Source: Desulfobacterales bacterium (GTDB taxonomy: Bacteria; Desulfobacterota; Desulfobacteria; Desulfobacterales; DAOWNP01). Taken from it: a DNA stretch of 7,351 nt. The notes below the pieces were generated by a model. That model did not search any database, was not told the DNA's origin, and saw nothing but the letters and a program-made list of their open reading frames with translations. A program made the translations under genes and the position numbers. The stretch's first letter is position 1. Each line of letters begins with the position of its first letter. The stretch is taken from NCBI GenBank assembly GCA_030149595.1, contig JASFBI010000086.1, forward strand, positions 1 to 7,351, written 5' to 3'. Shown here one piece after another: positions 1 to 6,789 of the stretch.

Positions 1-109
1 AGTTTCAATTTTTGTTGTGGCCGATGCGAATTACCATACTCCGGTCATGCCGGTTATATGATAATACACTTAAATAATTTTTTTAGATTATTTTTATTTT
101 GCCCTGAGA
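1..109 (+). pseudogene. Possible eroded 3' part of a DUF503/YlxP-like gene, cut by the window edge
   Basis: No intact reading frame enters from the left edge. Frame 2 (from base 2) reads VSIFVVADANYHTPVMPVI and then hits TGA-TAA at 59-64. The opening resembles the central 'NVSxAEVxxxD' stretch of DUF503 (YlxP) proteins, which are often encoded just before rbfA. Further residues that would fit the family's C-terminal part appear in other frames (YDNTLK in frame 3 near 57-74; FLDYFYFALRL in frame 2 near 80-112). If the match is right, the gene carries at least two frame changes and internal stops. It could be a true pseudogene or a poor-quality contig end, because the other end of this contig carries adapter sequence. 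The match is by memory of the family and is weak; the bases may simply be an unrelated short tail. Confidence 0.25.
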
Positions 110-133
110 CTAAAGAGGAGATACTTAAAATCC

Positions 134-487
134 ATGAAACCTTTTTTACGTGCCGACAGAGTAGGCGGGCAAATTCAAAAGACAGTCTCGGATATTTTAT
201 TAAAAAATATAAAAGATCCGAGGTTAGATAATGCAATAATTTCATCTGTTAAGATGACCAGTGATTTAAAACTTGCTTATATATATTATGTTGTCCATGG
301 AGGAAACAGGAAAAGTATAGCAGATGCTAAAAAAGGGTTTCTTAGTGCTTTAGGCTATATTAAAAAAACTATATCAAGGCAGTTGGGGTTGCGTTATATG
401 CCGGAACTGAAATTTTATTATGATGAATCTTTTGATTATGGATCTAAAATGGATTCACTTCTCAAAAAGATTAAAGAAGAAGAGTAG
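134..487 (+). CDS. rbfA: 30S ribosome-binding factor RbfA
   Basis: RbfA is a small KH-fold protein that binds the immature 30S subunit near the 16S rRNA 5' helix and supports late maturation, notably at low temperature. The 117-residue product covers the family's core length. It begins with the usual R-x-x-RV-x-x-QI helix (residues 6-14), has the DPRL motif (28-31), the SDLKLAYIYY strand (43-52) and the C-terminal R-x-x-P-x-L-x-F-x-x-D-x-S signature (87-99, RYMPELKFYYDES). The ATG at 134 is preceded by AAAGAGGAG (112-120), a strong Shine-Dalgarno with a rather long 13-nt spacer. It ends 28 nt before truB, so the two are very probably co-transcribed. Unlike in many Desulfobacterota, no DHH-type nrnA gene lies between rbfA and truB. 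Confidence 0.93.
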   Translation: MKPFLRADRVGGQIQKTVSDILLKNIKDPRLDNAIISSVKMTSDLKLAYIYYVVHGGNRKSIADAKKGFLSALGYIKKTISRQLGLRYMPELKFYYDESFDYGSKMDSLLKKIKEEE

Positions 488-515
488 CTTAATTTTTACT
501 GGAGCTTTTTGCAGC

Positions 516-1412
516 ATGGATGGGATATTAATTATAAATAAGCCTGAAAAAATTACATCTGCAGGTGTTGTTTCCCGTCTTAAAAAAATATTGGACATAA
601 AAAAAATAGGTCATACAGGAACCCTTGATCCAATGGCCACAGGGGTTTTAGTTTGTTGTATAAACAGGGGGACTAAACTTGCCAGGTTTTTTTTAACTGG
701 AACTAAAAAATATGAAGCTGAATTAAAATTAGGTGTAGAAACGGATACGCAGGATATGTTAGGGAAGGTTATATCTGAGTCTGATGTTACTCTGTTTTCC
801 CATGAGAAATTAAAGTCAGTTTTTAAAAAATTTAAAGGCAATATTAAACAGATACCACCGGCTTATTCAGCTTTAAAACACAATGGTATTCCACTGTATA
901 AATTTGCCAGAAAGGGAGAGTTTATACAAAAACCTCCAAGAGATGTTTGTATTTCAAGGCTTTGTATAACAAATATTCAGTTACCTAAAATAAGTTTTGA
1001 AGTTGATTGTTCATCGGGAACATATATTAGGACTATATGCTTTGATATTGGTAGAGAATTGGGTTGTGGTGCCCATTTGGTAAAATTAAAACGAACCGAA
1101 AGCTGTGGTTTTTCTATTAACGATGCAATAACTCTTGAAGAAGTAAAGAAAATATCGTTACAAGGTGATTTGCAGAAAAAAAGCATTAGCTTGTCTGATG
1201 CACTGCCATTTATGGATGAATATATTGCAAGTAATGCTTTGACTGAAAAAATCAGGCATGGTATTGTTTTGACAAAACAGGATGGGATTATCTCTTCTTG
1301 TAAAACAGAAGGCTTTATAAAGATTTTGAACAAGGAAAAAAACTTAATTGCGATTGTGCATGATAATGAAAAACATGGAATATTTAAATATTATGGTGTT
1401 TTCCATTATTAA
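516..1412 (+). CDS. truB: tRNA pseudouridine(55) synthase TruB
   Basis: TruB converts U55 in the T-loop of most tRNAs to pseudouridine and also acts as a tRNA folding chaperone. The 298-residue product opens with MDGILIINKP, the standard family N-terminus. It carries the catalytic aspartate D38 in GHTGTLDPMATG (32-43), the active-site tyrosine Y66 in KKYEAELKLG, the PPAYSALK loop (114-121) and SSGTYIRT (166-173) with R172. A short PUA-like tail follows from about 225. An in-frame ATG exists at 420, but that start would overlap the end of rbfA and add 32 residues with no family match. The ATG at 516, with GGAG at 501-504, is preferred. The gene follows rbfA by 28 nt and precedes rpsO by 87 nt. 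Confidence 0.95.
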   Translation: MDGILIINKPEKITSAGVVSRLKKILDIKKIGHTGTLDPMATGVLVCCINRGTKLARFFLTGTKKYEAELKLGVETDTQDMLGKVISESDVTLFSHEKLKSVFKKFKGNIKQIPPAYSALKHNGIPLYKFARKGEFIQKPPRDVCISRLCITNIQLPKISFEVDCSSGTYIRTICFDIGRELGCGAHLVKLKRTESCGFSINDAITLEEVKKISLQGDLQKKSISLSDALPFMDEYIASNALTEKIRHGIVLTKQDGIISSCKTEGFIKILNKEKNLIAIVHDNEKHGIFKYYGVFHY

Positions 1413-1486
1413 TGGATTATAGATAAAAATATGCTACTTTGTAATTGATTTCTATATTAGCAAATTAATTATCAATAAAAAAACAT

Positions 1487-1491
1487 GGAGG
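1487..1491 (+). promoter_or_regulatory. Shine-Dalgarno GGAGG that fixes the GTG start of rpsO
   Basis: GGAGG lies 8 nt upstream of GTG at 1500, which is ideal spacing. The upstream ATG at 1485 overlaps this very site (its G is the first G of GGAGG) and has no ribosome-binding site of its own, so a longest-ORF choice would mis-start the protein. Confidence 0.85.
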
Positions 1492-1499
1492 CTTTTAAA

Positions 1500-1769
1500 G
1501 TGGTTTTGACAGTAGATAGCAAACGTGAGATGATAGATAAATTTAAATTGCATGACTCAGACACTGGGTCACCAGAGGTTCAGATTGCTATTTTAACCCA
1601 TCGGATTTCTTATCTTACAGAACATGTTAAGATTCATAAAAAAGACCATCACTCCAGAAGAGGTTTGCTTGTGATGGTAGGAAAACGGCGTCGTTTATTA
1701 AATTATATTAAAAACAGTGATGTTAAACGCTATAGAATTCTTATTGAAGATCTTGGATTAAGAAGATAG
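1500..1769 (+). CDS. rpsO: 30S ribosomal protein S15
   Basis: S15 is a primary-binding protein that contacts the 16S rRNA three-way junction in the central domain and forms an inter-subunit bridge. From the GTG start the product is 89 residues, the canonical length, reading (M)VLTVDSKRE at the N-terminus. Family signatures are [10 protein letters not shown] (21-30), the rRNA-binding [12 protein letters not shown] (46-57), GKRRRLLNY (61-69) and the terminal DLGLRR. An in-frame ATG at 1485 would add five residues (MEAFK) but coincides with the Shine-Dalgarno. S15 often represses its own translation through a folded 5' leader. The 87-nt gap before this gene holds only a weak ATTGAT/ATCAAT inverted repeat, so autoregulation cannot be shown here. 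pnp starts 50 nt downstream, the rpsO-pnp order found in most bacteria. Confidence 0.96.
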   Translation: MVLTVDSKREMIDKFKLHDSDTGSPEVQIAILTHRISYLTEHVKIHKKDHHSRRGLLVMVGKRRRLLNYIKNSDVKRYRILIEDLGLRR

Positions 1770-1819
1770 TGAAGTGTGATTTTGCGGTAGAAATTGAGGT
1801 GATTTAAGAGGAGATAAGA

Positions 1820-3907
1820 ATGGAATATTCGTTAAAGGCAGATCTTGGGGGGAAAACCTTAAGTGTTCAGACGGGGAAATTAGCTAAACAGGCGTCTGGG
1901 TCTGTGGTGGTTCAATATGGAGAAACAATTGTTCTGGTTACTGTTGTTTCAGAGGTAAAGGCGAAATCTATTGATTTTCTTCCTCTTTCTGTAGAATATA
2001 TGGAAAAAATTTATGCTGCAGGTCGAATTCCAGGGAATTACTTTCGCCGTGAAATTGGAAGGCCAAGTGAAAAAGAGACATTAACAGCAAGATTGATTGA
2101 CCGGCCTATCCGGCCGCTGTTTCCTGATGGATATAATTTTGAGACCCAGGTAATAGCAACTGTTTTATCAACAGATAAAAAAGATGACCCTGATGTTATT
2201 GCAATGGTTGGTGCTTCAGCTGCTCTTGTAATATCTGATATCCCTTTTAATGGTCCGATTGCATGTGTAAGAGTAGGCAGAATTGACGGTATATTAAAAA
2301 TTAACCCTGAAGTAGATGAGTATGCAAAATGTGATATTAATATTATTGTTGCTGGTTCGAAAACAGGAATTGTGATGGTTGAAGGGGAAAGTAATATTGT
2401 AAGTGAAGCAGATATGCTTGAAGCAATATATTTTGGGCATGAAAAAATGCAGCCCCTTATTGAACTTCAGGAAAAATTAAAGGAGCTTGCCGGAGTTGGC
2501 AAAAGATCTTTTGAGCCTCCTGAAAAAGATATTGAGCTTTATGAAAAGCTTAAAGAGATGGTTACTTCTAAAGTCACTGAAGCTATTGTTATCTCTGATA
2601 AAATAGCGCGTTCCAAAGCTCTTTCGGCAATAAAATCAGAAGCTTTTGACAGTCTTGGACCAGAGTATGAAGAACGACGGGATGAAGTTTCCGGTATTTA
2701 TAGTGAAATTAAAAAAAAGATATCCAGGAATCTTATTTTAGAGCAAAATACAAGAATAGACAAAAGGGCATTTGATGAGGTACGACCTATTTCCTGTGAA
2801 ACCTCTATTCTACCTAGAACTCATGGAAGTGCACTCTTTACACGTGGAGAAACTCAGGTTCTCGGTATTTTGACATTGGGATCAGGCAGATCAGAACAAC
2901 GAATTGATTCTCTGGCTGGAGAAGAGTTTAAATCATTTATGCTCCATTATAATTTCCCCCCATTTTCTGTTGGGGAAGTAAAGCGTGTAGGATCTCCAAG
3001 CAGGAGAGATATAGGCCATGGAACTTTGGCATTAAGAGCTTTGGAAAAAATATTACCCAAAAAAGAGGATTTTGATTATACAATACGTATTGTATCTGAA
3101 GTTTTAGAATCAAATGGATCTTCATCCATGGCAACAGTTTGTGCAGGTTGTCTTAGTCTGATGGATGGAGGAGTCCCAATTAAAGAACCAGTCGCTGGAA
3201 TCGCCATGGGACTGGTAAAAGAAGGGGATAAAGTTGTTATTCTAACTGATATTCTGGGAGATGAAGATCATACAGGTGATATGGATTTTAAGGTTGCAGG
3301 AACACAGGAAGGTATTACTGCTCTCCAGATGGACATTAAAATACCGGAGCTTTCAAGGGATCTTTTGAAAAGTGCCCTTGATCAGGCAAAATCAGGACGC
3401 ATGCATATTCTTGAAAAGATGATTGATGCTAAAAAAGAGCCCAGTAAAGAGATATCATTATATGCTCCAAAGGTATATTCTGTTGAGGTTAAAAAAGATA
3501 AGATTCGTGATATTATCGGACCTGGTGGAAAAGTTATCAGAGCATTGCAAAGTGAAACCAATGCCCAGATTGAAATTGATGATTCTGGTATTGTCAAAAT
3601 CTTTGCCGAAAACAGTATTGATGGTGAAAATGCTTTAGAAAGGATTATGGATATAGTATCAGAACCTGAAGTTGGAACTGTTCATGAAGGTGTTGTTGTT
3701 AAAAACATGGATTTTGGTGCTTTTGTAGAAATAAAACCTGGGGTAGAAGGTCTGGTGCATATATCTCAATTAGCTAATTACCATGTAAAAAAAGTTTCTG
3801 ATGTTGTTAAAGAAGGGGATAAAATTAAAGTTAAAATAATTGAAGTAACTGGAGATGGTAAAATTCGTTTAAGCCATAAGGTTCTTTTAGAAAAAAATAC
3901 AAAATAG
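1820..3907 (+). CDS. pnp: Polyribonucleotide nucleotidyltransferase (PNPase)
   Basis: PNPase is a trimeric phosphorolytic 3'-5' exoribonuclease that degrades mRNA to nucleoside diphosphates and can also add 3' tails. The 695-residue protein is full length. Its first RNase PH-like domain (about 1-140) includes [20 protein letters not shown] (67-86) and [12 protein letters not shown] (91-102). A helical linker follows (about 235-305). The second, catalytic PH domain (about 310-545) has [14 protein letters not shown] (333-346), the phosphate-binding [13 protein letters not shown] (431-443) and [11 protein letters not shown], where D481 and D487 correspond to the metal-binding aspartates. A KH domain (about 553-612, GPGG loop at 567-570) and an S1 domain (about 617-687) bind RNA. 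AGAGGAG at about 1808-1814 precedes the ATG. No RNase III-type hairpin of the kind known from E. coli is evident in the 50-nt gap after rpsO. A strong terminator-like hairpin follows. Confidence 0.98.
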   Translation: MEYSLKADLGGKTLSVQTGKLAKQASGSVVVQYGETIVLVTVVSEVKAKSIDFLPLSVEYMEKIYAAGRIPGNYFRREIGRPSEKETLTARLIDRPIRPLFPDGYNFETQVIATVLSTDKKDDPDVIAMVGASAALVISDIPFNGPIACVRVGRIDGILKINPEVDEYAKCDINIIVAGSKTGIVMVEGESNIVSEADMLEAIYFGHEKMQPLIELQEKLKELAGVGKRSFEPPEKDIELYEKLKEMVTSKVTEAIVISDKIARSKALSAIKSEAFDSLGPEYEERRDEVSGIYSEIKKKISRNLILEQNTRIDKRAFDEVRPISCETSILPRTHGSALFTRGETQVLGILTLGSGRSEQRIDSLAGEEFKSFMLHYNFPPFSVGEVKRVGSPSRRDIGHGTLALRALEKILPKKEDFDYTIRIVSEVLESNGSSSMATVCAGCLSLMDGGVPIKEPVAGIAMGLVKEGDKVVILTDILGDEDHTGDMDFKVAGTQEGITALQMDIKIPELSRDLLKSALDQAKSGRMHILEKMIDAKKEPSKEISLYAPKVYSVEVKKDKIRDIIGPGGKVIRALQSETNAQIEIDDSGIVKIFAENSIDGENALERIMDIVSEPEVGTVHEGVVVKNMDFGAFVEIKPGVEGLVHISQLANYHVKKVSDVVKEGDKIKVKIIEVTGDGKIRLSHKVLLEKNTK

Positions 3908-3960
3908 AGCCTTTGTGGTTTTTCTTTGTATTTTTTAGCTATCGTATAAAGTGGGTAGAC

Positions 3961-4012
3961 TTTTGCTCTGTAACAGCTTGCCAACAGGTTGTTACAAAGC
4001 AAAATTTTCTTC
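3961..4012 (+). terminator. Long hairpin terminator after pnp
   Basis: Bases 3961-3980 pair with 3985-4004 around a CCAA tetraloop (3981-3984). The 20-bp stem has one C-A mismatch (3968/3997) and two G-U pairs. The base of the stem, TTTTGCT/AGCAAAA, is followed at once by TTTTCTTC (4005-4012). This is the form of an intrinsic terminator and sits 53 nt after the pnp stop codon, so it probably ends the rbfA-truB-rpsO-pnp transcript. The hairpin would also be a natural 3' barrier to exonucleases. Confidence 0.75.
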
Positions 4013-4131
4013 AGGTTCAAGGCGAAAAAATTATTTTTAAAAATCTCTTGCCTCTCTTAGTTAAAATATCAAATTTTCTCCACTTTTTTATAGTATCAAA
4101 TTCTATTTAAAGTAATAAAATTAATTTATAA

Positions 4132-4160
4132 TTGACAATCAGAAACATCCTCTATAATAT
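4132..4160 (+). promoter_or_regulatory. Candidate promoter for the START-domain gene, inside the inverted repeat
   Basis: A perfect -35 hexamer TTGACA (4132-4137) is followed by TATAAT (4153-4158) at a short 15-nt spacing, or by TAATAT (4155-4160) at the ideal 17 nt. A start near 4165 would give a leader of about 110 nt before the ATG at 4277. Such a transcript would begin after the left arm and so would not form the hairpin. The short spacing of the better -10 keeps confidence moderate. Confidence 0.5.
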
Positions 4161-4186
4161 TTTCATTATAGAGGATGTTTCTGATT
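4137..4186. repeat. Perfect 22-bp inverted repeat with 6-nt loop
   Basis: The left arm 4137-4158 and right arm 4165-4186 are exact reverse complements, separated by ATTTTC (4159-4164). A four-T run (4185-4188) closes the right side, so RNA reading through from pnp would form a very stable, moderately AT-rich hairpin that could act as a second terminator. The left arm also holds TATAAT (4153-4158), and the right arm holds its mirror image on the - strand. With no flanking gene or clear target duplication, a miniature transposon origin cannot be supported. A terminator/promoter role for the START-domain gene is the simplest reading. Confidence 0.85.
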
Positions 4187-4276
4187 TTATAAAAAAGAAC
4201 AGAGATCTTTCTCAAAACCGATGTTTACTATACGTGTTTTTTACCTTTTACCTGCTTCCAAAAAGGAAAAACTACG

Positions 4277-4945
4277 ATGGGAAAATATTTTAATTTTTTA
4301 TATATATTGGTATCTATTTTTTTGGTTTTACCGGTGACATCAGGTAGAGTTTATGGAAGTGACTGGGAATTGGTTAAAAAAAATGATGGAATACAGGTAT
4401 TTAAAAGAGATGTAATTGATTCTGCAATAGATGAGTTTAAGGCTGTTACCTTTATTAATACCTCTGTGGAAATAATCAACGAAGTTCTTTTAGACGTTTC
4501 TGCACAAAGTGAGTGGATGGCTTTTAATAAAGATGTGTCGCTTATTAAAAGAGATGAAGATGGATTTATTTTTTATCACGCATTAGATATGCCATGGCCT
4601 GTGGCAAACAGAGATGTGGTGATAAAAACTACTATGTTTAGTGATCTGTTAAATGGGGTATATTTAAGTTATTTTTCTGCTGTTGATGATTTATCTGTAC
4701 CAGCATCTTCATATAATATTAGAATTAAACAGATGAAGGGTAAGTGGTACTTTAAAAGAGTTTCTAAAAATTTGACCTATTTTATTTGCCAGATGCATAT
4801 AGAGCCTGGAGGAAGAATTCCTTCTTTCATAATTAATAAATTCAGTGAGAACATAGCTTTTTCAAATATAAAAGCTTTAAAAAAAATTTCAAAGAGATTA
4901 AAATACGTAAGACTTGCCAGAGAAAAAGAGCTTATACAAAATTAA
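4277..4945 (+). CDS. Exported START-domain (lipid-binding fold) protein
   Basis: The 222-residue product has a signal peptide (hydrophobic core about residues 6-20, probable cleavage near 27-28 in VYGS-DW) and then a single START-type domain. Family features are the opening D-W-x-L-V-K-x-x-D-G-I-x-V-F-x-R (29-44), W80 in the SEW helix, PWPVANRD (106-113), and PGGRIPSFIINKFSE (177-191) leading into the C-terminal helix. START domains form a helix-grip cavity that binds a hydrophobic ligand such as a lipid. The ligand here is unknown, and the signal peptide places the protein in the periplasm, so a lipid-handling role is inference. There is no lipobox and no other membrane segment. AAAAGGA (4261-4267) is a good Shine-Dalgarno. 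The gene stands alone between the pnp terminator and the thioredoxin promoter, so it is probably monocistronic. No convincing GC-containing terminator follows. Confidence 0.8.
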   Translation: MGKYFNFLYILVSIFLVLPVTSGRVYGSDWELVKKNDGIQVFKRDVIDSAIDEFKAVTFINTSVEIINEVLLDVSAQSEWMAFNKDVSLIKRDEDGFIFYHALDMPWPVANRDVVIKTTMFSDLLNGVYLSYFSAVDDLSVPASSYNIRIKQMKGKWYFKRVSKNLTYFICQMHIEPGGRIPSFIINKFSENIAFSNIKALKKISKRLKYVRLAREKELIQN

Positions 4946-5018
4946 GATAGTTACTTTTTTTAAAGTTTTTAAAAAAATCCTCCAAAATTTTAAATAGTAA
5001 AATTTGAGTTGCCTTTAG

Positions 5019-5047
5019 TTGACAAATCCTTCTTACCTTTCTATATT
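5019..5047 (+). promoter_or_regulatory. Strong sigma-70-type promoter upstream of the thioredoxin gene
   Basis: TTGACA (5019-5024, perfect -35) and TATATT (5042-5047, five of six -10 positions) are separated by exactly 17 nt. Transcription would begin near 5054, giving a leader of about 228 nt before the ATG at 5282. This is the clearest promoter in the window. Confidence 0.65.
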
Positions 5048-5082
5048 AAATGATATAAGTAGTGTCCAAATGAAAACTGTGA

Positions 5083-5201
5083 TTTTTTTGTCAAAGTCAA
5101 GGAAGATCAAAATTTAAACCACAGAAAAACATTTCCATATTTTAAGGATTATAATTTTGATCTGACAGAAAGACTGAACGAAAAAAATAGTTTTCGTTCA
5201 G
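5083..5201 (+). promoter_or_regulatory. Predicted structured 5' leader of the thioredoxin gene
   Basis: Three stems nest and adjoin. An outer stem pairs 5083-5092 with 5164-5173 (10 bp, two G-U). An inner stem pairs 5104-5114 with 5153-5163 (11 bp, perfect, AGATCAAAATT). A separate hairpin pairs 5174-5184 with 5191-5201 (11 bp, perfect, CTGAACGAAAA, 6-nt loop). The second hairpin begins at the base following the first structure, so they could stack. No U-run follows, so it does not look like an attenuator terminator. I match it to no known riboswitch. It could be a regulatory leader or a separate small RNA. The pairing is seen in the sequence; the function is unknown. Confidence 0.4.
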
Positions 5202-5281
5202 GTACTAAGCATATGTACGATAAATTTTAGTATATTTATCAGTTTTTATTGGTCAATTTTTAATATAAAGGAAATATTATT

Positions 5282-5608
5282 ATGGCAGAAGGAATTATAG
5301 AGATTACAGACAGTAATTTTGAACAAGAAGTTATTAATTCAGACGTGCCTGTACTTGTAGATTTTTGGGCAGTCTGGTGTGGACCATGTAAAGCAATAGC
5401 CCCAAAAATTGAAGAGCTGGCAAACAAATATGCAGGTAAAATTAAAATAGGAAAATGCAATGTGGACGAGAATCCATCCACTCCTGGTGAATACGAAATC
5501 CGCTCTATTCCTACCCTTATATTTATAAAAGATGGGAATGTAGTGGATAAAATTATTGGTATTGTACCTAAAACAAAACTTGAAGAAGCTATAAATAGTA
5601 TAATTTAG
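5282..5608 (+). CDS. trxA: Thioredoxin
   Basis: Thioredoxin is a small cytoplasmic dithiol protein that reduces disulfides in partners such as ribonucleotide reductase and peroxiredoxins, and is itself reduced by thioredoxin reductase. The 108-residue product is full length. It has the buried acid D27 before the active site WCGPCK (32-37, redox cysteines C33 and C36) and the cis-proline P77 in RSIPTLIFIKDG, which supports the thioredoxin fold and substrate contact. There is no signal peptide, so it is cytoplasmic. An extra cysteine, C59, lies in the strand before NVDENP. AAAGGA (5267-5272) gives a well-placed ribosome-binding site 9 nt before the ATG. Expression probably comes from the 5019-5047 promoter through the folded leader. 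The gene symbol assumes the common housekeeping member; the organism may have several thioredoxins. Confidence 0.95.
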   Translation: MAEGIIEITDSNFEQEVINSDVPVLVDFWAVWCGPCKAIAPKIEELANKYAGKIKIGKCNVDENPSTPGEYEIRSIPTLIFIKDGNVVDKIIGIVPKTKLEEAINSII

Positions 5609-5691
5609 CAAAATTGCAAAAAAGGAAAATTAATTTCAACAATTTATAACTCTTTTTTACTAAATTGTAATAAACCTGAAATAAATTTATT

Positions 5692-6345
5692 ATGAGAATT
5701 AAATATATTGTTTGTTTCTTTTATATGCTTTTTTTATTTACATCCGGTTGTTCATGGATGAATAAAGCAGAAGAGAAATCTTCTGCTTTACTTGTCAAAG
5801 AGGGTATGGCAGAATATAAAAAAGGAAATTATAACGAGGCTGTTTTATGTTTTGAAAATTTAAAAGACTGGTACCCATTTAGTAAATTTACAAAATTAGC
5901 AGAATTAAAAATTGCTGATTCCCATTATTATTTATCTAAATACCAGGAAGCTATTATAGCGTATACAGGGTTTATGGATTTACATCCAAAAAATGAAGCA
6001 ATACCGTATGTTATTTATCAGATAGGTTTATGTTATTTTGAGCAGACATGTTCTGTTGATAGAGACATGACAAATACTAAACAAGCCCTGGTTGCCTTTA
6101 ATACACTTATTCATAAATATCCTGAAGATAAACATTCTAAAATGGCAAAAGCACATATGCATAAAATAAATTCTGATCTTGCTGAACATGAATTTTATAT
6201 TGCAAAGTTTTATTATAAATCAAAGCATTATATGGCAGCTTTAAAACGCTTTGAATCTGTACTTGTTAAATTTCCTGATGTTGGTACCTTTCATGAAAAG
6301 GCACTTTATTATATTGCTTTATGTGATAAAAAGATCAGTAATTGA
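5692..6345 (+). CDS. bamD: Outer membrane protein assembly lipoprotein BamD
   Basis: BamD (YfiO/ComL) is the essential TPR lipoprotein of the BAM complex, which folds beta-barrel proteins into the outer membrane with BamA. The 217-residue product has a short lipoprotein signal peptide with Cys20 in FTSGC, an acceptable but not textbook lipobox because T rather than L is at -3. Five TPR-like helix pairs follow, with repeated Y-x-x-A-[IVL]-x-x-[FY]...YP units: 42-62 (GNYNEAVLCFENLKDWYP), 80-99, 131-144 (ALVAFNTLIHKYP), and the AEHEFYIAKFYYKSKHYMAALKRF stretch (164-187) typical of the family's fourth repeat. It is somewhat shorter than the roughly 245-residue E. coli protein, missing C-terminal residues. 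No clear Shine-Dalgarno precedes the ATG (only AT-rich bases). The gene lies 83 nt after trxA with no terminator seen between, so co-transcription is possible. Confidence 0.88.
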   Translation: MRIKYIVCFFYMLFLFTSGCSWMNKAEEKSSALLVKEGMAEYKKGNYNEAVLCFENLKDWYPFSKFTKLAELKIADSHYYLSKYQEAIIAYTGFMDLHPKNEAIPYVIYQIGLCYFEQTCSVDRDMTNTKQALVAFNTLIHKYPEDKHSKMAKAHMHKINSDLAEHEFYIAKFYYKSKHYMAALKRFESVLVKFPDVGTFHEKALYYIALCDKKISN

Positions 6346-6407
6346 GTTAAAATTTAAAATATCTTTTTGAGTGGATTTTTTTATAAGAAATGTTTGTAAA
6401 AAAATGC

Positions 6408-6436
6408 TTTACACATTCATTTTATTGGTGTACTAA
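6408..6436 (+). promoter_or_regulatory. Weak candidate promoter for rpmB
   Basis: TTTACA (6408-6413, five of six -35 positions) lies 17 nt from TACTAA (6431-6436), which matches the -10 consensus poorly. The position, about 30-40 nt before the rpmB ATG, is right for a ribosomal protein gene that seems to be on its own, but the -10 is not convincing. Confidence 0.25.
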
Positions 6437-6472
6437 CTCATAGTTATCAATATCAGAATAAGGAGAGTTACT

Positions 6473-6664
6473 ATGTCTAAGATGTGTGAAATATGTGGAA
6501 AAAAACCTTTGGTAGGTAATAATGTAAGTCATGCACATAATGTTACAAAACGAAGGTTTAATCCTAATCTTCAGAAAGTACATGCCCTTTATAAAGGTAG
6601 AGTAAAAAAAATCAATGCGTGTACAAGTTGTATAAAATCAGGCTTGGTTATAAAAGCTAAATAA
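6473..6664 (+). CDS. rpmB: 50S ribosomal protein L28, zinc-binding type
   Basis: L28 is a small, late-assembling 50S protein near the E-site side of 23S rRNA. The 63-residue product is the usual bacterial length and has the family core [20 protein letters not shown] (15-34). It retains both cysteine pairs, C5/C8 in MCEICGKKP and C50/C53 in CTSCIKSG, so it is the 'C+' zinc-ribbon form rather than the cysteine-free form that bacteria use under zinc limitation. AGGAG (6461-6465) sits 7 nt before the ATG, an excellent ribosome-binding site. The 127-nt gap after bamD and a possible promoter there suggest separate transcription. Confidence 0.96.
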   Translation: MSKMCEICGKKPLVGNNVSHAHNVTKRRFNPNLQKVHALYKGRVKKINACTSCIKSGLVIKAK

Positions 6665-6789
6665 ATTATAAGCCGTATTTAAAATGTGTTTTTGTCAATT
6701 TTTGTGTCAGATAGAAGTTTTATTTTTCAAAACACAAAAGATTTATGGATAGAAACTTGATTTTTAGTAAAAATTTATATTTCTTGTTT

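Noticed and set aside
54..245. 63-residue - strand ORF at the left end
   Set aside because: It is mostly antisense to rbfA, with no ribosome-binding site or recognisable motif.
420..515. Longer TruB start at ATG 420
   Set aside because: It overlaps the end of rbfA in another frame and adds 32 residues unlike any TruB; MDGILIINKP from 516 is the family N-terminus and has its own GGAG.
3913..4110. 65-residue + strand ORF after pnp
   Set aside because: It runs straight through the pnp terminator hairpin, is low in complexity (Phe/Ile rich) and has no ribosome-binding site.
4946..5018. Terminator after the START-domain gene
   Set aside because: Only A/T-rich stems with bulges (CAAAATTTT/AAAATTTG near 4983-5005) are possible; there is no stable GC-containing hairpin with a U-run.
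6328..6368. AAAAAGAT/ATCTTTTT inverted repeat at the end of bamD as a terminator
   Set aside because: The 8-bp stem is almost all A-T with a 25-nt loop, expected by chance in DNA this AT-rich.
6700..6739. TTTTGTGT/ACACAAAA hairpin after rpmB as a terminator
   Set aside because: An 8-bp stem with a 24-nt loop and no following T-run; too weak to call.
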